DNA from: Ruminococcaceae bacterium UBA1448
Lineage (GTDB): Bacteria; Bacillota; Clostridia; Oscillospirales; Ruminococcaceae
NCBI GenBank assembly: GCA_002329405.1
Contig: DCTE01000121.1
Location: 4,724-10,699, forward strand
Length of the DNA: 5,976 nucleotides
Direction of reading: 5' to 3'
This document shows positions 1 through 5,007 of this stretch, one piece after another (the stretch's first letter is position 1; each line of letters begins with the position of its first letter). Made by a program: the position numbers and the translations under genes. The notes under the pieces were generated by a model. That model was not told where the DNA came from, ran no database searches, and saw only the letters and a program-made list of their open reading frames with translations.

Positions 1-1052
1 CCGGTGAAACGACCGGTATTGGTGACGGTTGCGGTTACGACAAGATTTTTGCCTTCAACTGCGGTATCCAGTCCGCTGATCTCGAAGGTGGTATAGGACA
101 GCCCGAACCCGAATGGATAGAGTGGCTCAACCGAATAACTGTCAAAATACCGGTAACCCGCATAGATTCCTTCGGCATAAACGCTGACCGGACTGATCTG
201 ATAACCCACACTGCCGTTGGCGGTGGCGTCAAGGCCGTAGGAGGCATAGGTGAGGATGTTTTCTGGGTGTGCCTTGTCAAAGCTGAAATGAGCCGAAGCA
301 GGGTGATCTTCATATCTTCGGACAATGGTGGAAGACAGCTTGCCGGAAGGGGCCAGCCGCCCGGTCAGGATATCCGCCAGCGCATTGGCGCCCTGTTCAC
401 CGGGGGACGGGACATATAGAATCGAGCGGATGGAAGGGTAATCATCCGTCCAGGAGAGGTCAACCGCGCCAACGGTGTTCATGATCAGAACGACATTATT
501 AAAGGAAGAAGTGACCGTCTGAATCAGCCGTTTTTCGCTGTCCAGCAGCAGATAGTCATTTTCCAGATGCCGGTCGCATTCTTCACCGCCGGCACTCCGG
601 CTGAGCAGCAGGATGGCGGTATCAGTCGCCTGAACCGCGTCCGCAAGCAGTTCGGGTGGGATTTCCTGTTCTTCTTCTGGCGGCGTATAGGTGCCAAACC
701 ATTCGTAAATCGCGCCGGATGCAACCAGACTGCCGAATTTTGCAAACAGTTCTTTCCGTTCCCGCTCTTCTTTTTCGGGGTCAAACTGGGCAAGATAGAA
801 CTGCTCAAGGGAAGGGACCAGTTTCAATCCATCCGCTTTGAGGGTATCCACCAGTTTAGCCGCGTTTCTGGCTGAAGAAGCGCCGGAGCCGGAACCGCCG
901 ATATAAAGAGAGATCTGTCCTTTACCAAAGACAGCGGCGGTTGAGCCCGGTGAGAGGGGGAGAAGACCGTCGTTTTTGAGCAGGATCATGCTTTCGCCCG
1001 CGATTTCCTTTGCAAGGGCGACACGGGCAGCGTTTGTTTTAAAACGATTCAT
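1..1052 (-). CDS. GH3 family beta-glucosidase-type glycoside hydrolase with inverted domain order, 3' part cut off
   Basis: The minus-strand frame stays open from an ATG at 1052-1050 to the left edge, giving 350 codons without a stop. The product would hydrolyse beta-linked sugars (beta-glucosidase, xylosidase or similar); the exact substrate cannot be read here. Residues about 9-31 match the GH3 segment that normally links the two catalytic domains (ESMILLKNDGLLPL). An alpha/beta-sandwich domain follows, with SRSAGGEECDR at 151-161, whose E157 aligns with the GH3 acid/base Glu of the GEGxDR motif. Next come YAGYRYFD (297-304) and PLYPFGFGLSYTTF (310-323), then the start of an FnIII-like domain (about 324 onward, VTVTNTG). 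In ordinary GH3 enzymes these parts are C-terminal; here they come first, so the TIM barrel with the nucleophile Asp should lie beyond position 1. No signal peptide is visible, suggesting a cytoplasmic enzyme. AGGAAAGG (1072-1065) lies 12 nt before the ATG. Family assignment is firm, specificity unknown. Confidence 0.93.
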   Translation of the reverse strand, partial: MNRFKTNAARVALAKEIAGESMILLKNDGLLPLSPGSTAAVFGKGQISLYIGGSGSGASSARNAAKLVDTLKADGLKLVPSLEQFYLAQFDPEKEERERKELFAKFGSLVASGAIYEWFGTYTPPEEEQEIPPELLADAVQATDTAILLLSRSAGGEECDRHLENDYLLLDSEKRLIQTVTSSFNNVVLIMNTVGAVDLSWTDDYPSIRSILYVPSPGEQGANALADILTGRLAPSGKLSSTIVRRYEDHPASAHFSFDKAHPENILTYASYGLDATANGSVGYQISPVSVYAEGIYAGYRYFDSYSVEPLYPFGFGLSYTTFEISGLDTAVEGKNLVVTATVTNTGRFT

Positions 1053-1105
1053 GGTATGTACAATCCTTTCCTAAAATTACATCTATTGCCAAAAATTCTA
1101 TTTAT

Positions 1106-1134
1106 ATTATACAATACCAGGTAACCGCTGTCAA
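1106..1134 (-). promoter_or_regulatory. Consensus sigma-A promoter of the GH3 gene
   Basis: On the minus strand, TTGACA (1134-1129) and TATAAT (1111-1106) are separated by exactly 17 nt, matching the housekeeping consensus at all twelve positions. Transcription should start near 1099, giving a leader of roughly 45 nt before the ATG at 1052. The spacer holds two overlapping small palindromes, TACC-A-GGTA (1115-1123) and GGTAACC (1120-1126), which could be an operator. That is inference only. Confidence 0.85.
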
Positions 1135-1146
1135 TCACACATCACC

Positions 1147-1181
1147 CCCTGCCCACAGTCAGATTATGACGGCAGGCAGGG
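1147..1181 (-). other. GC-rich inverted repeat between the small gene and the GH3 gene
   Basis: CCCTGCC (1147-1153) pairs with GGCAGGG (1175-1181), and inside it GTCA (1158-1161) pairs with TGAC (1167-1170) around a 5-nt loop, leaving a 4x4 internal loop. It lies just after the stop codon of the small minus-strand gene and upstream of the GH3 promoter, so it may end or protect that transcript. There is no U-tract on either side, so it is not a standard intrinsic terminator. Confidence 0.35.
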
Positions 1182-1193
1182 AAACTGTCACGG

Positions 1194-1355
1194 TTAGAGA
1201 TCATCTACATCCTGAACAGGGGTTTCATGTTTGTCAAGAGGGCGACCGGTATAGCTGCCGTTGGGGTCGGTCGGACTGACGGGTGCCTTTTTTGATTTAC
1301 AGCCGCAGCGCGTTTTATCTTTTTTGTTTTTTTCAGATTTGCATTTTTCTGACAT
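1194..1355 (-). CDS. Small Lys/Cys-rich protein of unknown function (53 aa) with SYTGxP...PVQDxDDL tail
   Basis: The ATG is at 1355-1353 and the TAA at 1196-1194. TGGAGG (core GGAGG 1369-1365) sits 9 nt before the ATG, which is nearly ideal and the main reason to believe in this short gene. The first ~23 residues are very basic, with Cys at 5, 17 and 19 (CGC pair). The rest turns acidic and polar: DPNGSYTGRP at about 30-39, then PVQDVDDL as the last eight residues. There is no signal peptide or membrane segment, so it is probably cytoplasmic. I recall short Clostridia proteins ending in similar SYTG...PVQDxDDL strings but know no function; the three Cys could bind metal or be incidental. It is transcribed divergently from the MscS gene and lies upstream of, in the same direction as, the GH3 gene, which has its own promoter. 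Confidence 0.72.
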   Translation of the reverse strand: MSEKCKSEKNKKDKTRCGCKSKKAPVSPTDPNGSYTGRPLDKHETPVQDVDDL

Positions 1356-1376
1356 AGACTGTTACCTCCATTTTAT

Positions 1377-1408
1377 CGGGTAGGTTCCCACATTTGTGAG
1401 TATACCCG
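1377..1408. repeat. Inverted repeat in the divergent intergenic region
   Basis: CGGGTA (1377-1382) and TACCCG (1403-1408) are perfect inverted copies, and between them CACA..TGTG (1390-1399) forms a second small dyad. The element lies between the small minus-strand gene and the MscS promoter and overlaps the candidate -10 of the small gene. It could be an operator or a leader hairpin of the small gene. Function is not demonstrated. Confidence 0.35.
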
Positions 1409-1428
1409 GGAATGCAGGTGAAAATCAC
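1399..1428 (-). promoter_or_regulatory. Weak candidate promoter of the small 53-aa gene
   Basis: TATACT (1404-1399) differs from the -10 consensus at one position. Eighteen nt upstream is GTGATT (1428-1423), which keeps only three of six -35 positions. The predicted start would give a leader of about 35 nt. The weak -35 makes this tentative, but no better minus-strand promoter is visible. Confidence 0.3.
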
Positions 1429-1449
1429 GGGGATATTTGGAAAAGGGTA

Positions 1450-1478
1450 TTGAAAAAATAAAGAAGGCACGGTATAAT
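1450..1478 (+). promoter_or_regulatory. Promoter of the mscS-gluQRS transcript
   Basis: TTGAAA (1450-1455) and TATAAT (1473-1478) are separated by 17 nt, so only one -35 base departs from the sigma-A consensus. Transcription should begin near 1485, leaving a ~45-nt leader. It is the only good plus-strand promoter before the channel gene and probably also serves gluQRS. Confidence 0.82.
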
Positions 1479-1495
1479 AAACAGGAAATATGCGC

Positions 1496-1517
1496 CTGCC
1501 GGCTCGTCCGGGGGCAG
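1496..1517 (+). other. Leader hairpin upstream of the MscS start
   Basis: CTGCC (1496-1500) pairs with GGCAG (1513-1517), and GG (1501-1502) with CC (1508-1509), around a CTCGT loop with a 3-nt bulge. It lies inside the predicted leader and ends about 4 nt before the ribosome binding site GAGGG (1521-1525). It may simply stabilise the 5' end or modestly affect translation. Confidence 0.3.
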
Positions 1518-1530
1518 AAAGAGGGATTGA

Positions 1531-2631
1531 ATGATGACCCGGTTGACCTATGCAATCGCAGACTTTTTTATCAGTTTTTCCGACTGGATTTTACCCCAGG
1601 TGATCGCGATACTAATTGCGTTGATTATATTTGGCGTATTGTTTATGCTGCGTCGGAAGATTGTTGCCTGTTTTTTAGCTTTTATGAAAAAGCTCTGTTG
1701 CCGGATTCCGCATATGGATGAGGTTTTTGATGGTTTTACCCGGCCGTTGGTTGTACTGGTGGCGGCTACCGGCGGATATATTGCGCTGCATATCTTGTTG
1801 CAGCAGTTTGGAATGGCAGCGGTTCTGGGATTTGTCGCTACGGCGTTCCGGTCGCTGGTTATCATTATGCTGGCATGGGGACTGCTGGGAGCTGCTTCAC
1901 CTGTGATTACCGTGCTCAAAGGCGGGGACTCGGTGCTGGATAAGACGATTGTGACTTTTCTGTCGAATATAGTGAAAGTATTGATTGTCGTACTGGCGGC
2001 TGTGATGGTGTTGGATGCATTTGATTTTGACATTACCGGTCTGATTACCGGTCTTGGGATCACCGGTCTTACGGTTGCACTGGCGGCACAGGACACAGCA
2101 GGTAATTTGTTTGGTGGGCTTGTAATTCTGGCAGATAAACCTTTCGCGGTTGGCGACTGGGTACAGACGGCGAGTGTCGAAGGGATAGTCGAGGACATTT
2201 CGCTGCGTTCGACCAGAATCCGTACTTTTAAAGACGCGGTAATCATTGTACCGAACTCGTCGATTTCCAAGTCGGAGATCATCAACTGGTCGCGTATGAA
2301 TAAACGCAAGGTGGAAATGACGATAGGCCTGACTTATCAGACTTCGCGGGAGACTTTACAGGCAGTTCTCAGCGGTATCCGCAGACTGTTGGAGGAAGAG
2401 GAAGCAGTCAGTACACCGCCGGTCGTGACCTTTGCGGGGTTTGGCGCATCGTCGCTGGATATTACCGTAAATTACTTTATTGACCGCACGACTCTTGCAG
2501 AATATAATGAAGTAAAAGAAGCACTGAACTTCAAAATCATGGAATTGTGTGAAAATCTTGGTGCAGAATTTGCCTATCCGACCCAGACTCTTTTTGTCGA
2601 ACAGCCGGAAATCAAGCCGGTTGAGGAATGA
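1531..2631 (+). CDS. mscS: MscS-family small-conductance mechanosensitive channel
   Basis: This inner-membrane channel gates open under membrane tension to release solutes during osmotic downshock. The 366-aa product has hydrophobic segments at about 19-40, 72-93, 101-125 and 143-163. The MscS pore helix and following segment are at about 168-200, rich in Gly/Ala (ITGLITGLGITGLTVALAAQ, then NLFGGLVILADKPFAVGDWV). The beta domain follows (about 204-257, with the family pattern RTFKDAVIIVPNSSI), then the cytoplasmic vestibule domain ending in AYPTQTLFVEQPE. It is longer than E. coli MscS (286 aa), mainly through extra N-terminal membrane segments, as in many Firmicutes homologues. Two adjacent ATGs occur (1531 and 1534); GAGGG at 1521-1525 suits either, the second with slightly better spacing. 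The next gene, gluQRS, begins 33 nt downstream with no terminator between. Family is certain; the symbol is used at family level. Confidence 0.95.
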   Translation: MMTRLTYAIADFFISFSDWILPQVIAILIALIIFGVLFMLRRKIVACFLAFMKKLCCRIPHMDEVFDGFTRPLVVLVAATGGYIALHILLQQFGMAAVLGFVATAFRSLVIIMLAWGLLGAASPVITVLKGGDSVLDKTIVTFLSNIVKVLIVVLAAVMVLDAFDFDITGLITGLGITGLTVALAAQDTAGNLFGGLVILADKPFAVGDWVQTASVEGIVEDISLRSTRIRTFKDAVIIVPNSSISKSEIINWSRMNKRKVEMTIGLTYQTSRETLQAVLSGIRRLLEEEEAVSTPPVVTFAGFGASSLDITVNYFIDRTTLAEYNEVKEALNFKIMELCENLGAEFAYPTQTLFVEQPEIKPVEE

Positions 2632-2664
2632 CCAGCTGTCTGACTTGAAGGAGCGAAAAAAGAG

Positions 2665-3618
2665 ATGTCACAGGTAATCGGGCGGTTTGCGCCGACACCA
2701 AGTGGGCGGATGCACCTGGGGAATGCTTTAAGCTGCCTGATTGCCTGGCTTTCGGCGAGAAGCCAGGGCGGCAGCGTAATTTTACGGGTGGAAGACCTCG
2801 ACCCGGAGCGGAGCAGCTGGCAATATATGCGGGATATTGAAGCCGAACTGCACTGGCTGGGGCTAGACTGGGACGCAGGCGGTGTTGATGCCGACGATCA
2901 TCAATGGTGTCAGAGCCGCCGAAGTGAAATTTATACCCAATATTTTGAGCAACTGCGGGAGATGGGGCTGGTTTATCCCTGTTTCTGTTCCCGTGCGCAG
3001 CTGCATGCCGCCTCAGCTCCCCATCGGAGTGACGGGCGGTTTATTTATCAGGGGACCTGCCGGGGGCTTAGTGAAGAGGAGATCGCGAAGAAAAGGAAGG
3101 TGCGTCTTCCGGCATGGCGGGTACAGGTACCAAACAGGGAAGTCAGCTTTTGTGACCTGCACTATGGGGAGTATATCGAAAACCTGTCGGAGGAATGCGG
3201 CGATTTTATTATCCGCCGCGCCGACGGGGTATATGCCTATCAGCTGGCGGCGGCGCTGGATGATGGGCTGATGGGTGTGACCGAGGTGGTGCGGGGCAGC
3301 GACTTGTTGTCGTCATCGCCGCGGCAGATCTGGCTGCATGAGCTTTTCGGGTTTACGCCGCCGCGGTATGGCCATATTCCGCTTCTGACAGCAGCGGACG
3401 GACGGCGGCTGTCCAAGCGGGACGGTGATTTGGATATCGAAACATTATCCAGGAGGTACCGGCCGGAAGAAATAGTCGGTATGCTTGGGCATGCCTGCGG
3501 GCTGCTGGAGGAGTACCGGCCGGTGACGGCGGAGGAGCTGATACCGTTGTTTGATTGGGGAAAGATACCAAAAGAAGATATCTGCCTGCCGGACGGGTTT
3601 CCGGAGCGGCTGGTATGA
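2665..3618 (+). CDS. gluQRS: Glutamyl-Q tRNA(Asp) synthetase (GluQ-RS)
   Basis: GluQ-RS activates glutamate with ATP and attaches it to the queuosine base at position 34 of tRNA-Asp, rather than to the tRNA 3' end. The 317-aa protein is a class I synthetase catalytic core like glutamyl-tRNA synthetase without the C-terminal anticodon-binding domain, which is the hallmark of this family. The N-terminus has GRFAPTPSGRMHLGN (6-20, HIGH signature as HLGN). LRVEDLDPER (40-49) follows, then the zinc-binding set C106-x-C108...Y128-x3-C132, LRVEDLDPER being the usual substrate pocket. RRADGVYAYQLAAALDD (184-200), VRGSDLLSSSPRQ (209-221) and RLSKRDGD (248-255, KMSKS signature) complete the core. AAGGAG (2648-2653) lies 11 nt before the ATG. 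Length is normal and all key motifs are present. It probably shares the mscS transcript and is followed by a strong terminator. It presupposes queuosine made or salvaged in the cell, but no queuosine genes are in view. Confidence 0.95.
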   Translation: MSQVIGRFAPTPSGRMHLGNALSCLIAWLSARSQGGSVILRVEDLDPERSSWQYMRDIEAELHWLGLDWDAGGVDADDHQWCQSRRSEIYTQYFEQLREMGLVYPCFCSRAQLHAASAPHRSDGRFIYQGTCRGLSEEEIAKKRKVRLPAWRVQVPNREVSFCDLHYGEYIENLSEECGDFIIRRADGVYAYQLAAALDDGLMGVTEVVRGSDLLSSSPRQIWLHELFGFTPPRYGHIPLLTAADGRRLSKRDGDLDIETLSRRYRPEEIVGMLGHACGLLEEYRPVTAEELIPLFDWGKIPKEDICLPDGFPERLV

Positions 3619-3643
3619 TCGCAATGTAAAGTGAAAAGAGACT

Positions 3644-3684
3644 GCCGGGTTTGCGAGCAAATCGCGAAACCCGGCTATTTTATT
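3644..3684 (+). terminator. Intrinsic terminator after gluQRS
   Basis: GCCGGGTTT (3644-3652) and AAACCCGGC (3667-3675) are perfect complements. The stem continues with GCGA (3653-3656)/TCGC (3662-3665), one bulged G and a GCAAA loop, then a T-rich tail TATTTTATT (3676-3684). It begins 26 nt after the gluQRS stop and should end the mscS-gluQRS transcript, isolating it from the pst operon. Confidence 0.9.
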
Positions 3685-3760
3685 GCAGTGATGTTGTCAA
3701 AAAGCATGAAAAAGAGCAAGTTCGTTTATGAAAAGCAGACAAATAAACCAATATCCCGTA

Positions 3761-3826
3761 TTTTCAAATCTTTTGCGCAGAATTTACAGAACCGAACTAT
3801 CAGAGTTTACGCGCGAATTTTATTAT
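3761..3826 (+). promoter_or_regulatory. Candidate PhoP-box array and -10 box driving pstS
   Basis: Hexamers recur every 11 nt: TTTTCA (3761), TTTGCG (3772), TTTACA (3783), GAACTA (3794, degenerate) and TTTACG (3806, offset by one). Low-GC Gram-positive PhoP is known to bind TT(A/C/T)A(C/T)A hexamers about 11 nt apart upstream of pst promoters. A -10-like TATTAT lies at 3821-3826 (alternative TATATG 3824-3829) with no recognisable -35 at the right spacing, as expected of an activated promoter. With a start near 3833 the hexamers span about -72 to -22. The match is by eye and inferential. Confidence 0.5.
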
Positions 3827-3861
3827 ATGGCTGTCGAACGAAAGAAAAGACAAAAACATCA

Positions 3862-3878
3862 AGGTGCAGAAAGCACCT
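3862..3878 (+). other. Leader hairpin upstream of the pstS ribosome binding site
   Basis: AGGTGC (3862-3867) and GCACCT (3873-3878) form a perfect 6-bp stem with an AGAAA loop, six nt before the ribosome binding site. There is no U-tract, so it is not a terminator. It may protect the 5' end of a highly expressed message or influence initiation. Confidence 0.5.
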
Positions 3879-3884
3879 GCAAAG

Positions 3885-3899
3885 AAAGGAAAATCTCCT
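3885..3899 (+). promoter_or_regulatory. pstS ribosome binding site inside a mini-dyad
   Basis: AAAGGA (3885-3890) lies 9 nt before the ATG at 3900 and decides the start in favour of this codon over the in-frame GTG at 3864. AGGA (3887-3890) is complementary to TCCT (3896-3899) directly abutting the ATG, so a short 4-bp hairpin could hide it. The stem is weak. Confidence 0.6.
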
Positions 3900-4865
3900 A
3901 TGAAAAAACTGATTCTTGGCTTTATCTGTGCTGCAATGGCTGCTGTTTCTTTTGCTTCCTGCGGCGGTACCTCTAATACTTCCAGCACTTCTGCTTCTTC
4001 CACCAGCTCTACTTCTTCCACTGAAAGCTCTTCTTCTGAAGGTTCTTCCACCGAAGAGTCCATAGCTGAAACGGGTGCTGACTTTGATGCTTCCCACAAG
4101 ATCAATGTTGTTTCCCGTGAAGACGGTTCCGGTACCCGCGGCGCGTTCATCGAGCTGATGGGCATTGAACAGAAGAACGATGCCGGTGAAAAGATGGATA
4201 TGACCACTGTTGACGCACAGATCACCAACTCCACCGCAGTTATGATGACCACCGTAGCCGGCGACCTCTACTCGATGGGTTACATCTCGCTGGGTTCTCT
4301 GGACGATTCGGTCAAAGCTCTTCAGATCGACGGCGTTGACGCAACTGTCGACAACATCATCAGCGGCGATTACACCGTATCCCGTCCGTTCAACATCGTA
4401 ACCGGCGAGACCCTTTCGGATGTCGCACAGGACTTTTACAACTACATCATGAGCGATGACGGCCAGACAATCATTTCGGATGAAGGCTATATTTCGGTTT
4501 CCTCCGGCGTATTCGAAACCAATGGTGCTGAAGGCAAGATCACAGTAGCAGGTTCTTCTTCCGTCTCTCCTGTCATGGAGAAGCTGGCTGAGGCTTACGA
4601 AGCAATCAACACCGGCGCAACCGTAGAGATTCAGACCTCTGACTCGACCACTGGCGTCACCTCTGCTATGGAAGGCACCTGCGACATCGGTATGGCTTCC
4701 CGTGCACTGAAAGACACCGAGACCGGCGTCACTGCAACTGAGATTGCAAAAGACGGTATCGCTGTCATCGTCAACCTGGACTGCCCTGTTGATAGCCTGT
4801 CGGTTGACCAGATCATGAACGTATACGTCGGCAACACCACCGACTGGAGCAGCCTGGTCGGCTGA
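3900..4865 (+). CDS. pstS: Phosphate ABC transporter substrate-binding lipoprotein PstS, circularly permuted
   Basis: This surface lipoprotein captures inorganic phosphate for the Pst transporter. The 321-aa product starts with a lipoprotein signal (KK, hydrophobic 4-19, lipobox FASC with C21), then a Ser/Thr linker (about 24-56). The mature part shows both PstS halves in reversed order. Residues 67-200 hold VSREDGSGTRGAF (71-83, phosphate loop with R73, D75, S77, T79) and IGYISLGSL-like and GYISV segments, normally the C-terminal half. After a short linker (about 201-212), residues 213-321 hold ITVAGSSSVSPVMEKL (214-229), SDSTTG (247-252), DIGMASR (262-268) and KDGIAVIVN (284-292), normally the N-terminal half, ending at DWSSLVG. 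Classical PstS continues from that point into the RExGSGTR block. The frame is unbroken with one signal, so the order looks genuine. It is the first gene of the pst operon, probably PhoP-activated. The phosphate role rests on motifs and on pstC next door. Confidence 0.93.
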   Translation: MKKLILGFICAAMAAVSFASCGGTSNTSSTSASSTSSTSSTESSSSEGSSTEESIAETGADFDASHKINVVSREDGSGTRGAFIELMGIEQKNDAGEKMDMTTVDAQITNSTAVMMTTVAGDLYSMGYISLGSLDDSVKALQIDGVDATVDNIISGDYTVSRPFNIVTGETLSDVAQDFYNYIMSDDGQTIISDEGYISVSSGVFETNGAEGKITVAGSSSVSPVMEKLAEAYEAINTGATVEIQTSDSTTGVTSAMEGTCDIGMASRALKDTETGVTATEIAKDGIAVIVNLDCPVDSLSVDQIMNVYVGNTTDWSSLVG

Positions 4866-4872
4866 TTAAACC

Positions 4873-4890
4873 CCACGGTGTAAACCGGGG
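4873..4890 (+). other. Hairpin with GNRA-type tetraloop after pstS
   Basis: CGGT (4876-4879) pairs with ACCG (4884-4887) around GTAA, a GNRA-class tetraloop. CC (4873-4874) pairs with GG (4889-4890) across one A/G mismatch. It begins 7 nt after the pstS stop. Together with the next hairpin it may block 3' exonucleases at the end of pstS. Confidence 0.5.
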
Positions 4891-4892
4891 AA

Positions 4893-4924
4893 GGAAAGCG
4901 GCTGTAAATAAGCAGTCGCTTTCC
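4893..4924 (+). other. Strong 13-bp hairpin between pstS and pstC
   Basis: GGAAAGCG (4893-4900) and CGCTTTCC (4917-4924) are perfect complements. The stem continues through G-T, C-G, T-A, G-C and T-G to an AAATAA loop. No U-tract follows, so full intrinsic termination is unlikely. The position after a binding-protein gene fits an mRNA-stabilising or partial-termination element that raises PstS over PstC. Confidence 0.7.
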
Positions 4925-5007
4925 GCATATCCGGGACGATTCATAAAACGGGAACAGGTGTGAGAACCACAGCCAGTGCCCGACGCGTATAAAGGAGTGT
5001 AAAAAAT

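Larger units (their letters stand above)
3685..3899 (+). promoter_or_regulatory. Non-coding leader and promoter region of the pst operon
   Basis: This ~215-nt stretch between terminator and pstS has no convincing gene; short frames crossing it lack ribosome binding sites and run through the terminator or into pstS. It is AT-rich. It contains the phased hexamers, -10 candidates, a leader hairpin and the pstS ribosome binding site listed separately. Confidence 0.7.
4866..5007 (+). other. pstS-pstC intergenic region
   Basis: This 142-nt gap is long for genes of one transporter operon. It holds two tandem hairpins, listed separately, and then about 65 nt without evident structure leading to the pstC ribosome binding site AAAGGAG (4991-4997). 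No gene or convincing promoter was found. Confidence 0.7.

Noticed and set aside
567..875. Plus-strand frame of 102 codons across the GH3 region
   Set aside because: It opposes an uninterrupted GH3 frame with clear family motifs and has no credible ribosome binding site.
1548..2309. Long minus-strand frame of 253 codons antisense to the MscS gene
   Set aside because: No ribosome binding site, low-complexity Ser/Thr/Ile composition and no family resemblance; it is a shadow of the clear MscS reading frame.
3864..3899. Upstream in-frame GTG as the pstS start
   Set aside because: It lies inside the leader hairpin with no ribosome binding site and would put a basic extension before the lipoprotein signal; the ATG at 3900 has AAAGGA at 9 nt and a proper signal peptide.
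3631..3903. Short plus-strand frames between gluQRS and pstS
   Set aside because: The first begins at a GTG, reads straight through the intrinsic terminator, promoter and leader hairpin, and has no family features; a second overlapping frame (3728-3976) runs into pstS out of frame.
3900..4865. Swapped PstS order as an assembly or frameshift artefact
   Set aside because: The gene is one uninterrupted frame with its own ribosome binding site, lipoprotein signal, linker between halves and clean stop, and pstC follows normally. Read mapping would settle it fully.
4988..4993. TATAAA as a -10 box for a separate pstC promoter
   Set aside because: It overlaps the pstC ribosome binding site and has no -35-like hexamer about 17 nt upstream; a start here would leave almost no leader.
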